From assembly GCA_934635045.1 (NCBI GenBank), contig CAKTZA010000048.1, positions 1 to 29,847 of the forward strand: a stretch of 29,847 nt of DNA, written 5' to 3'. The DNA is from an uncultured Kiritimatiellota bacterium (GTDB lineage: Bacteria; Verrucomicrobiota; Kiritimatiellia; RFP12; UBA1067). The position numbers and the translations under genes were made by a program. Positions within the stretch are counted from its first letter, which is position 1, and each line of letters begins with the position of its first letter. The notes under the pieces are model-generated. The model was given only the letters and a program-made list of their open reading frames with translations, searched no databases and was not told the DNA's origin. Below are positions 6,562 to 14,550 of this stretch, one piece after another.

Positions 6562-6921
6562 TTAGCAGGAGAAGCCCTGGACGGGATAGTACGCCATGTC
6601 TTTCCGGCGGTCGAGACGCCCGTAGACGGCGACGACCGGCACGTCGGACGCGAGAATCGTCGCGGTCTGCCCCGGGCCGAGCTGGAACTGCTCGTCGCCG
6701 AGCGGATAGTCCATGCGGAAGCACTTGACGCGCCGCGCTGGCACGTGCAGCGTGATCCCCTCCTTCGGCTCCTTGTCGTCGAAGAGGATCGTGACCTTGA
6801 CCGTCGCGTCCTTTTCGCCGTTGTTGACGATCATCAGTGCCTCGTGGCCGAACGGTTCAGAATCCCCGTGCGGCGGCAGGTCGCCGTCCGAGAACACCCA
6901 TGTTTTCTTGCCGATTTCCAT
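6562..6921 (-). CDS. Sensory rhodopsin transducer-like protein (ASRT family, PF07100-type)
   Basis: 119 residues, the full size of the Anabaena sensory rhodopsin transducer family. Family landmarks are IGKKTWVFSDGDLPP at the N-terminus, GHEALMIVNNG, the strand TVKVTILFDDKEP, VPARRVKCFRMD, and SDVPVVAVYGRLD near the C-terminus. ASRT forms a soluble cytoplasmic beta-barrel tetramer that in cyanobacteria couples to a rhodopsin. Relatives in non-phototrophs lie in catabolic operons and have been suggested to bind small ligands such as sugars. No rhodopsin is seen here. It heads the operon with M24 and M81 proteins under a strong promoter and is divergent from regulator 2, so a substrate-binding or sensing role is plausible but unproven. 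Confidence 0.82.
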   Translation of the reverse strand: MEIGKKTWVFSDGDLPPHGDSEPFGHEALMIVNNGEKDATVKVTILFDDKEPKEGITLHVPARRVKCFRMDYPLGDEQFQLGPGQTATILASDVPVVAVYGRLDRRKDMAYYPVQGFSC

Positions 6922-6951
6922 TGTTGGATTCCTTTCTCAAGTTGCACGGGT

Positions 6952-6981
6952 ATTATACACCCTCGCCCCCGCCGTTTTCAA
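6952..6981 (-). promoter_or_regulatory. Promoter of the ASRT-M24-M81 operon
   Basis: On the minus strand TTGAAA (6981-6976), an 18-base spacer, then a perfect TATAAT (6957-6952). The start would be near 6945, giving a short leader that contains AAAGGA before the ATG at 6921. The TTTGCAA repeats at 6990-7017 lie directly upstream of the -35, where an AraC-type activator would contact RNA polymerase. Confidence 0.6.
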
Positions 6982-6989
6982 TTGTATTG

Positions 6990-7017
6990 TTTGCAAAATC
7001 AAGTGGAATCTTTGCAA
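6990..7017. promoter_or_regulatory. Candidate AraC-family operator: TTTGCAA direct repeat, 21 bp period
   Basis: TTTGCAA occurs at 6990-6996 and 7011-7017, exactly 21 bases apart, the classical spacing of AraC-family half-sites. The left copy sits just upstream of the operon's -35. The right copy contains the TTGCAA that is also the -35 of the regulator's own promoter. This would let one protein activate the operon and limit its own synthesis. The sequence differs from the operator candidate of regulator 1. Confidence 0.55.
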
Positions 7018-7041
7018 CAGATCGGCCCTTCGTGATATACT
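7012..7041 (+). promoter_or_regulatory. Promoter of the second AraC-type regulator, apparently leaderless
   Basis: TTGCAA (7012-7017), 18-base spacer, TATACT (7036-7041), then eight bases to the ATG at 7050. No ribosome binding site fits between, so transcription probably starts at or one or two bases before the start codon. Confidence 0.55.
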
Positions 7042-7049
7042 ACTGTCCC

Positions 7050-8240
7050 ATGAAAAGAGAAACGCTCCCCAAAGTCGGCATCTTGGTCGAGATCACGCGC
7101 GAGTTCGGACGCGGCCTCTGTCGCGGCATCGCCGAACTGGCGCGCGAGACCGGCGCGTTCACGCCCTCGCTCGTCGACGCCTCCCTCCTGCGCCGCCCGG
7201 AAGAGCTGCGCGCCTACGACGGCTTCGTCGCGCGCGTCATGAACGACCGCATCGCCGCCACGCTTGCCGCCACGGGACGCCCGGTCGTGGACGTCTACTA
7301 CGACCGTCCGCGCGCGGGCTTCGCCATCGTCAAGACGCGCCACTCGCGCATCGGCACCCTCGCCGCCGAGCACTTCCTCGAACGGCGCTTCAGGAACTTC
7401 GCCTTCTGCGGATTCGCGGGCGGACGATTCTCGGCCTATTGCCGCGCCGCCTTCGCGCACGCGCTGGCGCGACATGGGGCGGTCTGCGCGAACTACAAGC
7501 CCGACCCGAAGGCGCGCTACGCCTTCAATGCGCAGGTGCTCATCAACGAGCAGCTGCAGCCCGCGCCGGACGCCAAGGCCCTCGCGCGCTGGCTGGCGAA
7601 GCTGCCGAAGCCCATCGCCGTTTTCTGCCCAAACGACCTCCGGGCCTGGCAGCTCGTGCAGATCTGCAAGGCGCGCGGCTTCGACGTGCCGCGCGACATC
7701 GCCATCCTCGGCCTCGACAACGACGTCCTCGTCTGCGGACTCGCCAGCCCGACGATCTCCAGCATCGATCCCGGCACCGAGGCCATCGGACGCTGCGCGG
7801 CCGCCACGCTCCTCCAGCTCCTCGCGAATCCGGGCCTCATGCGGAAGGAGATCGTCCGACAGGTCGATCCCATCGGCGTCGTCGAGCGCACCTCGACGGA
7901 AATCTACCCGCTCGACCCGCCTTGGCTGTCGGACGCGCTCGTCTACATCAACCGCAACATCGCCCGCAACCTGACGGCCTCCGACATCTACCGCCTGACC
8001 GGGCTTTCGCACACGCAGGTCGACAAGGTCTTTCGCCGCCAGCTCGGCACGACAGTGCAGAACGTGATCGCCGCGATGCGCCTTGAGCGCGCCCAGCACC
8101 TGCTCACGTCCACCCGGCTGTCCGTCTCCGAAATCGCCCCACGCTGCGGCTTCTCCTCGCCCCAGTACTTCATCCGAACCTTCGCGGGGAAATTCGGCAC
8201 CTCGCCGCGCCAGTGGCGCACGGCACACACACGGGCATAA
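7050..8240 (+). CDS. AraC-family transcription regulator with LacI/XylR-like sensor domain (regulator 2)
   Basis: 396 residues with the same layout as the regulator at 2853. A periplasmic-binding-protein-like sensor spans about 8-280 (KVGILVEITREFGRGLCRGI at its start, VPRDIAILGLDNDVLVCGL and PTISSIDPG near its end). An AraC DNA-binding domain with two helix-turn-helix units occupies about the last 100 residues (LTASDIYRLTGLSHTQVDKV and VSEIAPRCGFSSPQYFIRTF). The second unit is a textbook AraC signature. It probably senses a small molecule and controls the divergent ASRT-M24-M81 operon through the TTTGCAA repeats. The ATG at 7050 is the first in frame after the promoter and matches the family start. 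A bidirectional terminator follows the TAA. Confidence 0.9.
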   Translation: MKRETLPKVGILVEITREFGRGLCRGIAELARETGAFTPSLVDASLLRRPEELRAYDGFVARVMNDRIAATLAATGRPVVDVYYDRPRAGFAIVKTRHSRIGTLAAEHFLERRFRNFAFCGFAGGRFSAYCRAAFAHALARHGAVCANYKPDPKARYAFNAQVLINEQLQPAPDAKALARWLAKLPKPIAVFCPNDLRAWQLVQICKARGFDVPRDIAILGLDNDVLVCGLASPTISSIDPGTEAIGRCAAATLLQLLANPGLMRKEIVRQVDPIGVVERTSTEIYPLDPPWLSDALVYINRNIARNLTASDIYRLTGLSHTQVDKVFRRQLGTTVQNVIAAMRLERAQHLLTSTRLSVSEIAPRCGFSSPQYFIRTFAGKFGTSPRQWRTAHTRA

Positions 8241-8241
8241 C

Positions 8242-8266
8242 AAAAAAAGCCTCGAACAAGTCGAGG
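8242..8266 (-). terminator. Bidirectional intrinsic terminator between tRNA-Cys and regulator 2
   Basis: Stem CCTCGA (8250-8255) and TCGAGG (8261-8266) with a five-base loop. On the minus strand it is followed by seven T (8248-8242), ending the tRNA-Cys transcript. On the plus strand the tail is TCTTTCTTT, weaker but usable for regulator 2. Confidence 0.75.
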
Positions 8267-8274
8267 TCTTTCTT

Positions 8275-8348
8275 TGGAGGTGGGAAGCGGAGTTGAACCG
8301 CTGTAAGCGGATTTGCAGTCCGCTACCTAACCGCTCGGCCATCCCACC
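8275..8348 (-). tRNA. tRNA-Cys (anticodon GCA), CCA encoded
   Basis: The cloverleaf folds cleanly. Acceptor GGTGGGA (8348-8342) pairs with TCCCACC (8285-8279). The anticodon stem GCGGA/TCCGC encloses loop CTGCAAA with anticodon GCA at 8316-8314. A GGTTCAACTCC T-arm is present. The discriminator base is T (8278), the cysteine identity base, and CCA is encoded at 8277-8275. It is followed by an intrinsic terminator. It lies 33 bases beyond the end of cmk on the same strand and may be part of that transcript. Confidence 0.95.
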
Positions 8349-8381
8349 GTTAGGCAAATATGCACAACGGAGAGTAGTATA

Positions 8382-9080
8382 TCAAATCTGCCGTGAGGAC
8401 GCAAGGGGGGTGCGCCAATCGGCGGGCAGGGCCGCGAGGACGGCCTCGACGACCGCATCGAGCGTGAGGTCGCTCGAATCGATCTCCAGCACGCCGTCCG
8501 CCTTGCGGAGCGGCGCGTATTGGCGCGTCGAGTCGATGGCGTCGCGCGCGAGGAGCGAAGCCTTGACCGCCTCCGCGCTTTGGTTCGCAATGCCCTTCTC
8601 GACCTCTTCCTTCTGCCGCCGCCGCGCCCGCGCCTCCGCGCTCGCGGTCAGGTAGAAGCGCGCCGGCGAGTCGGGAAAGACGGCCGTCGTGATGTCACGT
8701 CCCTCGACAACAAGGCTGCCGTGCGCCGTCAGGCCGCGCAGGATCGCCGTGATGCGGTCGCGCACCGCCTTCACCGTCGCGACCGCCGAGGCGTGCGCGT
8801 TGATTTCCGGCGTGCGGATGCGGTTACCCGGCTTCTCGCCCTTCACGTAATAGGCGATCGCGCCGTCTTCGGGACGGCACACGACATCGACCGACGCGGC
8901 GAAGGCGGCGACGGCGACGGGATCCGACGTGTCGACGCCGTTCGCCAGGCACTGCCACGTCATGATGCGGTAGAGCGCACCCGAATCGACGTGCAGATAG
9001 CCGAGCCTCTGCCCGACGATTCGCGAAACCGAACTCTTGCCCGCCCCCGAAGGCCCATCAATCGCAATGACGTTCGACAT
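8382..9080 (-). CDS. cmk: Cytidylate kinase
   Basis: 232 residues, usual length. It transfers phosphate from ATP to CMP or dCMP in the cytoplasm, feeding CTP and dCTP pools. The P-loop GPSGAGKS is at 9-16, followed by the substrate motif SGALYR (about 33-38). Further motifs are VEGRDITTAVFPD, where most homologues have GRDIGT, and the lid/C-terminal motif RDAIDSTRQYAPL. The start follows the stop of the upstream beta-galactosidase by ten bases, so the two are probably cotranscribed, an odd pairing of housekeeping and carbohydrate genes. In many genomes cmk precedes rpsA, which is absent here. The 3' neighbour is tRNA-Cys. Confidence 0.93.
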   Translation of the reverse strand: MSNVIAIDGPSGAGKSSVSRIVGQRLGYLHVDSGALYRIMTWQCLANGVDTSDPVAVAAFAASVDVVCRPEDGAIAYYVKGEKPGNRIRTPEINAHASAVATVKAVRDRITAILRGLTAHGSLVVEGRDITTAVFPDSPARFYLTASAEARARRRQKEEVEKGIANQSAEAVKASLLARDAIDSTRQYAPLRKADGVLEIDSSDLTLDAVVEAVLAALPADWRTPLASSRQI

Positions 9081-9090
9081 GGCGCACCCC

Positions 9091-12000
9091 TTACTTCGCG
9101 ACCGGCTCCATCCGCAGCGTCCAGGCCGTCTTCTCGATCGGGAAGACGTACTTCTTCATCGGCTCCGGGCCGCAGCTCGCGCCGCCGAGGCCCGTCTGGC
9201 GCACGTCGAGGTTCAGGCAGACCTCCGGCCGCGCGACGAGCGGCGCGCGGAAGCGCTGCTGGCCGTTGCGGTGCCGCGCGAACTCCATGTCCTCCCAGCC
9301 GTAGTGCAGGGCCTGCACGAACAGCGGCTCGGACGCCGAGAAGCGCACGCCCGTGCCGTCCTTCGCCGTCAGGCTGACCCAGCGGACATCCGTCTTGTAG
9401 CCGTTGTCCTGCGGGCGCACGTAGTCCTCGAACTGCTCCGTGACCGTCGACCGCCAGCGGCCGAGAAACGAGCCGGAATTGCGGTCGACGTAGTTCTCGC
9501 GCGGGCCTCGTCCGTAGTACTCGATCGCCTCCAGCGCAGAGTCGAGCTTGAGCGAGAGGCCGAGGCGCGGCAGCGCGGGCGGCATCGTGCCGTGCGGCGT
9601 CACGACGTTCGCGACCGTGATTGCGCCGTCCGCGCCGAAGCTCCAGACGGCCTCGTGCGTGAAGCCGGCCGACTTGCGACCCGTCACCTCCGTCGTGACG
9701 ACGACCTTTCCGTCGCGCACCGCGAGCGGCCGCGCATGGTAGCGGAGCTGCGTGAGGCCGCGCGAATAGACGCTGCCGCGCTTCAGGTTGTCCGACCACG
9801 CGGCGCCGCGCCGCATCCAGATGTCATTGTCGGTGAGCGCGCGCAGGCAGGAGAGCTGCGGCCCCGCGACGAGGCCCGGCGCCGGGTCCTTCAGGATCGT
9901 GCGCCCGTTCATGACGAGTTCGCAGAGCGTGCCCGACGCGCGACAGAAGACGGCCTTCGTCGGCCCCGCCGTGACGGTCACGGCCTTGTCGGCCTCGTCG
10001 ATCGTCACGCCGGGCGGCGTGACCGCAGAACCCGCAGCCGACGGAGCCGCAGAACCCGTAGCCGCCTGCGCGAAGTTCCAGCCCGTGCCGAGCGCGACCT
10101 GGTCACGCGCGACGACCCAGCCCTTCGGCACGAGCGGCGCCTCGGCCTTCGTCGCGAACGCGAAGTTGACGAAAATCTCCGCGCCGGGCTTCGCGGCGGC
10201 GAGCGCCTCGGCGAGGCCGGGCACGGTGAAGCGGCAGCGCTTCAGCGGCTCGACGGCCGGCGTCTCGAACGCGCCCGACTTCGTGACGGTGCCGTCCTCG
10301 ACAAGCTCCCACGTCGCGGCGTAGGCGTCCGCCCGCGTGAAGAGGAAGCGGTTCCAGAGCTCGAACACGACGGCGTAGGGGTTGTCGCCGGGCTTCGCCG
10401 AGCGCGTGACGACGAGGTTGCGTTGGACGTGCGCGACCTCCACAAGCTTCGCCGAGATGTTGCGGAACGGATCGACGATGCCGTTGTCGCAGAACGGCCC
10501 GTCGTTCGGCTGCTCGTCGAAGTCGCCGCCGTAGGCGAGGTAGCGCGCGCGCGCGCCCGTCTTCGGGTCGATGCGGTCGGTGCACTTCCAGACGGCCTGG
10601 TCGACCCAGTCCCAGATGCAGCCGCCAATCAGCGAGTCATAGCGGTAGAAGGCGTCCCAGTATTCCTTGAAGTTGCCGACCGCGTTGCCCATCGCGTGCG
10701 CGTACTCGCAGAGGAACGCGCACTTGCGGGGCGAGTGGTCGCCGGAATCGACGAAGCCCTCGCCGCCGGACTCCTTCTTCATCGCGCCGTCCCCGGTGTC
10801 GCCGAACTGGCCGCGCGCCTCCAGCCATTCGACGGACGGATACATGCGGCTGTCGACGTCCGCATCGGGGTTGCCGCGCTCCCAGTGGACGGGCCGCGTC
10901 GGGTCCAGCCCCTTCACGGCGGCGATCGCATGGCGGAAGCAGTCGCCGTGGCCCGTCTCGTTGCCCATCGACCACATCGTGACGGACGGGTTGTTGCGGT
11001 AGAAGACGCAGTTGCGCTCGTTGCGCTCGACGATCGAATGGTCCCATTCGGGATAGCGGCCGAGGCCGTTCTCGCCGTAGCCCGGCTCGTGGCCCTCGAC
11101 GTTCGCCTCGGCGATCACGTAGATGCCGTAGCGGTCGCAGAGGTCGTACCAGCGGCGGTCGTTCGGGTAGTGCGAGGTGCGCACGGTATTGATGTTGTAG
11201 CGCTTGAAGAGCGTGATGTCCTTCATCATGTCGTCCAGCGTGACGGTGCGCCCGTTGTCGGGGTTCGTCTCGTGGCGGTTCACGCCCTTGAACTTGATCG
11301 GCTGTCCGTTGACAAGGAAGCGGTTGCCGACGATCTTCTGCTCCTTGAAGCCGACCTTCTTCGCGCGGATGTCGTCGCCCTTCCGGATGACGAGCGTGTA
11401 GAGGTAGGGATCCTCCGCCGACCAGAGGCGCGGATTCGCGACCTGGAGCGGCGCGAGGCCGCAGGTAAACGTGCCGACGAGCTTGCCGTCCGCGTCAAAG
11501 AGCTTCGCGTCCGCGAGGTCGCAGCCCGCGACGTTCACGCGGCCGAACGCATAGTTCGCGGTCGAGAGCTCGGTCTGCACCGTGAAGTCCCAGATACCGT
11601 CCTTCGGCTTCGCCCAGAGCGTGACGTCGCGGAAGATGCCGGAGAAGCGGAACATGTCCTGGTCTTCGAGGTAGCTGCCGTCGCACCAGCGGTAGACCTC
11701 GACGGCAAGGAGGTTCTCGCCGTCCTTGAGGTAGGGCGTGATGTCGAACTCGGAGGGGAGCTTCGCGTCCTCGGCGTAGCCGACCTTGTGCCCGTTGACC
11801 CAGACGTAGTAGGCCGAGTACACGCCGTCGAAGCGCAGGATCACGTCGCGGCCCGCCCAGTCCGCCGGCACGGTGAACGTCGTGCGGTAGGAGGAGACGG
11901 GGTTGTAGTCGCGCGCGTCCGTGTCGCGGTCGCGGATCGTCGGGGCGGCGATGTCGCGCTTCGGGTCCCAGGCGTGCGGGTAGCGGACATTCGTGTAGCC

Positions 12001-12336
12001 CGGCGTGCCGAAGCCGCGCATCTCGACGCAGCTCGGCACGTCAATCGTGAACCAGGCCGAATCGTCGAAGTCAACCTGCCAGAAGTCCTTCACGCGCAGG
12101 TCGGGATTGCCCGCCCACGAAAACTTCCAGTCGCCGTTGAGGCTCTTCTTGTAGGGCGTCTCGGGCTCAAGGGCGTCCGTGAGCGCGGCCTCTTCGCTTG
12201 CGAGCGGCATCGCGTACGTGCGCGCCGGCAGGCGGTTGATGGAGTTGACCTGGAGGTTCTCCCAGTCGTTCGGCTGCGCAGCCACCGCCGCGCCCGTCGT
12301 CAGCAGCAGCGCTGCCAGAATTGTCATGTGTTTCAT
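9091..12336 (-). CDS. lacZ: Secreted beta-galactosidase, glycoside hydrolase family 2
   Basis: 1081 residues, close to E. coli LacZ plus a signal peptide (KHMTILAALLLTTGAAVAAQ). The domain order is as in LacZ: sugar-binding jelly roll (about 65-250, with DVPSCVEMRGFG and YYVWVNGHKVGYAE), Ig-like domains, TIM barrel (about 330-640) and C-terminal beta-sandwich (about 770-1075). The acid/base is E460 in MWSMGNETGHG and the nucleophile E544 in CEYAHAMGN. SLIGGCIWDWVDQ is also typical. It hydrolyses terminal beta-galactosides, probably in the periplasm. An Ala/Ser/Pro-rich linker around 750-770 joins two domains. It starts only 18 bases after glnN ends and cmk follows by ten bases, so all three may share a transcript. 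AGGAAA precedes the chosen ATG; an ATG three codons later is an alternative. Confidence 0.93.
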   Translation of the reverse strand: MKHMTILAALLLTTGAAVAAQPNDWENLQVNSINRLPARTYAMPLASEEAALTDALEPETPYKKSLNGDWKFSWAGNPDLRVKDFWQVDFDDSAWFTIDVPSCVEMRGFGTPGYTNVRYPHAWDPKRDIAAPTIRDRDTDARDYNPVSSYRTTFTVPADWAGRDVILRFDGVYSAYYVWVNGHKVGYAEDAKLPSEFDITPYLKDGENLLAVEVYRWCDGSYLEDQDMFRFSGIFRDVTLWAKPKDGIWDFTVQTELSTANYAFGRVNVAGCDLADAKLFDADGKLVGTFTCGLAPLQVANPRLWSAEDPYLYTLVIRKGDDIRAKKVGFKEQKIVGNRFLVNGQPIKFKGVNRHETNPDNGRTVTLDDMMKDITLFKRYNINTVRTSHYPNDRRWYDLCDRYGIYVIAEANVEGHEPGYGENGLGRYPEWDHSIVERNERNCVFYRNNPSVTMWSMGNETGHGDCFRHAIAAVKGLDPTRPVHWERGNPDADVDSRMYPSVEWLEARGQFGDTGDGAMKKESGGEGFVDSGDHSPRKCAFLCEYAHAMGNAVGNFKEYWDAFYRYDSLIGGCIWDWVDQAVWKCTDRIDPKTGARARYLAYGGDFDEQPNDGPFCDNGIVDPFRNISAKLVEVAHVQRNLVVTRSAKPGDNPYAVVFELWNRFLFTRADAYAATWELVEDGTVTKSGAFETPAVEPLKRCRFTVPGLAEALAAAKPGAEIFVNFAFATKAEAPLVPKGWVVARDQVALGTGWNFAQAATGSAAPSAAGSAVTPPGVTIDEADKAVTVTAGPTKAVFCRASGTLCELVMNGRTILKDPAPGLVAGPQLSCLRALTDNDIWMRRGAAWSDNLKRGSVYSRGLTQLRYHARPLAVRDGKVVVTTEVTGRKSAGFTHEAVWSFGADGAITVANVVTPHGTMPPALPRLGLSLKLDSALEAIEYYGRGPRENYVDRNSGSFLGRWRSTVTEQFEDYVRPQDNGYKTDVRWVSLTAKDGTGVRFSASEPLFVQALHYGWEDMEFARHRNGQQRFRAPLVARPEVCLNLDVRQTGLGGASCGPEPMKKYVFPIEKTAWTLRMEPVAK

Positions 12337-12354
12337 GTGCTGTCTTGTTTCCTG

Positions 12355-14448
12355 TTAGTAGACAAAAAGCATTTCGCGGTACTTCGGGAGCGGCCAGCGC
12401 GCATCGTCAATCAGGCCCTCCAGCCGGTCGACCGTCTTGCGCAAGTCGTCCATCGCGGCGATCTGGCCCGCAGGGTCGTCGCGCCCCAGCGCCTTTTCGA
12501 GCCGGTCGCACTTCACGTGCAGGTCGTCCAGCCCCGCGCCGAGCTTCAGCGAAAGCGCCGTCAGGCCGCGAATGCCGGTCTTGAGCCCGTCCGCCTTCGC
12601 CTGGCCGAGCGCCGTCGCCAGCCGCGAGAACTCGTCCGCCACGACGGGCCGCACCATCGACCGCGCGATTTCGAGGGCGATGCCCGCCTCGATGCGGATG
12701 CGCCGATGGTAGTCCTCCAGGCCAATCTCCCGCCGCGCGCGCATTTCCGTCGCGGAGAGGACGCCGTACGTCTCGAAGAGCGCGACGTTGGCCGCGTCGT
12801 CGAGCGGCGCGAGAGCCGCCGGCGTGTCCCGCAGGTTCGGCAGACCGCGCCGCGCGGCCTCCTTCGGCCAGTCCGCCGAATAGCCGTCGCCGGAGAAGAC
12901 GACGCGGCGGTGCGCCTTCACAAGCCGCTGCAGCAGCTTCTGAAGGTTTTCGTGGAAGTCGCCCGTCATCGCCTCCAGCTTGTCGCAGAGGGCGTCGATC
13001 GACTCGGCGACGATCGTGTTCAGCACGGTCTGGCTGTACGCGCAGTTCTGCGAGGCCCCCGGCGCGCGGAACTCGAACTTGTTGCCCGTGAAGGCGAATG
13101 GCGACGTGCGGTTGCGGTCGGTCGTGTCGCGCGGCAGCGGCGGCAGCGTGTCGACGCCGACGCGGAGACTGGCCTTGGCGCGCGCGCGGCTGTCCGCACG
13201 GGCGGGGACAGGCCCCGCCTTCGCGCCACGCTCGATCGCGTCGAGGACGGCGTTGAGCTCGTCGCCGAGGAAGACCGAGATGATCGCCGGCGGCGCCTCG
13301 TTCGCGCCGAGGCGGTGGTCGTTGCCCGCGCCGGCCGTCGTCAGGCGCAGGATGTCCGCATGCTTGTCGATCGCGCGGAGGACGGAGACGAGGATCGTCA
13401 GGAAGATCGCGTTCTCGCGCGGGTTGTCGCCCGGCGTCAGCAGGTTGCGCCCGCCGTAGGCGATGGACCAGTTGCAGTGCTTGCCCGAGCCGTTCACGCC
13501 CTCGAAGGGCTTCTCGTGCAGGAGGCAGACGAGCCCGTGCTTCTCGGCCGTCTGGCGCAGGACCTCCATGACCATCATGTTGTGGTCGACGGCGAGGTTC
13601 AGGTCCTCGAACATCGGCGCGAGCTCGAACTGGGCGGGCGCGACCTCGTTGTGCCGCGTCTTCGCCGGGATGCCGAGCTGCCAGAGGCGCTCCTCGACCT
13701 CGGTCATGAACGCGAGAACGCGCGGACGGATCGAGCCGAAGTAGTGGTCGTCGAGCTGCTGGTGCTTCGCGGGCGCGGCGCCGAAGACCGTGCGCCCCGT
13801 CTGCAGCAGGTCGGGACGCTTCAGGTAGAAGCGGCGGTCGATGAGGAAGTACTCCTGCTCGGCGCCGAGCGTGACCGCGACGTGCGCCTTCTTCTGCCCG
13901 AACTTCCGCATCAGCCGCTCCGTCGCGCGCGAGACGGCCTGGATGGAGCGCAGGAGCGGCGTCTTCATGTCGAGCGTGTCGCCCGTGAACGAGCAGAACG
14001 CCGTCGGGATGCAGAGCGTCGCGCCGTTCGCGTGCCGCTTGACGAACGCCGGCGAGGTCGGATCCCACGCCGTGTAGCCGCGCGCCTCGAACGTCGAGCG
14101 CAGCCCGCCCGACGGGAACGACGAGGCGTCCGCCTCGCCGCCGATCAGGTTCTTGCCGGAGAACCGCTGCACCGCCTGCGCGGGGCCCGTCGGCTCCAGG
14201 AAGGCGTCGTGCTTCTCGGCCGTGCCGCCCGTCAGCGGCTGAAACCAGTGCGTGAAGTGCGTCGCGCCCTTTTCAAGCGCCCAGGTCTTCATGCCCTCGG
14301 CGACCGCGTCCGCAATCGTCGGGTCGAGGGGCTTCGAGTCGCGCATCGTCGCAAGCAGCTTCGCGGCGACGGCTTTCGGCAGATGGCGGCGAATCGCCTT
14401 CTCGGAGAAGACGTCCGCACCATAGGTCTTGAGGCTCGTGTCAAGCAT
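12355..14448 (-). CDS. glnN: Glutamine synthetase type III
   Basis: 697 residues, the size of GSIII enzymes, which are much longer than GSI or GSII. Visible signatures: YGADVFSEKAIRRHLP at the N-terminus; HFTHWFQPLTGGTAEKHDAF; FSGKNLIGGEADASSFPSGG; LGAEQEYFLID, a metal/glutamate site; NEVAPAQFELAPMFED; KPFEGVNGSGKHCNWSI; and GNDHRLGANEAPPAI. It makes glutamine from glutamate, ammonia and ATP as a dodecamer and is common in Bacteroidota and PVC bacteria. The ATG at 14448 lies eight bases after a TATAAT with no ribosome binding site, suggesting a leaderless mRNA. Beta-galactosidase follows after 18 bases. Confidence 0.95.
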   Translation of the reverse strand: MLDTSLKTYGADVFSEKAIRRHLPKAVAAKLLATMRDSKPLDPTIADAVAEGMKTWALEKGATHFTHWFQPLTGGTAEKHDAFLEPTGPAQAVQRFSGKNLIGGEADASSFPSGGLRSTFEARGYTAWDPTSPAFVKRHANGATLCIPTAFCSFTGDTLDMKTPLLRSIQAVSRATERLMRKFGQKKAHVAVTLGAEQEYFLIDRRFYLKRPDLLQTGRTVFGAAPAKHQQLDDHYFGSIRPRVLAFMTEVEERLWQLGIPAKTRHNEVAPAQFELAPMFEDLNLAVDHNMMVMEVLRQTAEKHGLVCLLHEKPFEGVNGSGKHCNWSIAYGGRNLLTPGDNPRENAIFLTILVSVLRAIDKHADILRLTTAGAGNDHRLGANEAPPAIISVFLGDELNAVLDAIERGAKAGPVPARADSRARAKASLRVGVDTLPPLPRDTTDRNRTSPFAFTGNKFEFRAPGASQNCAYSQTVLNTIVAESIDALCDKLEAMTGDFHENLQKLLQRLVKAHRRVVFSGDGYSADWPKEAARRGLPNLRDTPAALAPLDDAANVALFETYGVLSATEMRARREIGLEDYHRRIRIEAGIALEIARSMVRPVVADEFSRLATALGQAKADGLKTGIRGLTALSLKLGAGLDDLHVKCDRLEKALGRDDPAGQIAAMDDLRKTVDRLEGLIDDARWPLPKYREMLFVY

Positions 14449-14456
14449 ATCTGCAC

Positions 14457-14462
14457 ATTATA
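14457..14462 (-). promoter_or_regulatory. -10 box of glnN, next to the start codon
   Basis: TATAAT on the minus strand in TGATATAATGTGCAG, eight bases before the glnN ATG. No -35 is recognisable. The spacing predicts a start at the ATG itself. If the gene instead has a normal leader, its promoter would have to lie further up, within or beyond the fusA terminator. Confidence 0.45.
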
Positions 14463-14491
14463 TCAGAAATGCGGACATCCTGCTGATCGCG

Positions 14492-14527
14492 AAAAGGAAA
14501 GGCGCGGTCATCATGCCGCGCCTTTCC
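14492..14527 (-). terminator. Intrinsic terminator of fusA
   Basis: A perfect 12-base-pair stem: GGAAAGGCGCGG (14496-14507) pairs with CCGCGCCTTTCC (14516-14527) around an eight-base loop. Reading from fusA, the hairpin is followed by TTTT (14495-14492). It separates fusA from glnN. Confidence 0.75.
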
Positions 14528-14550
14528 CTCGGATCTGTCCGCCGTGCCGA

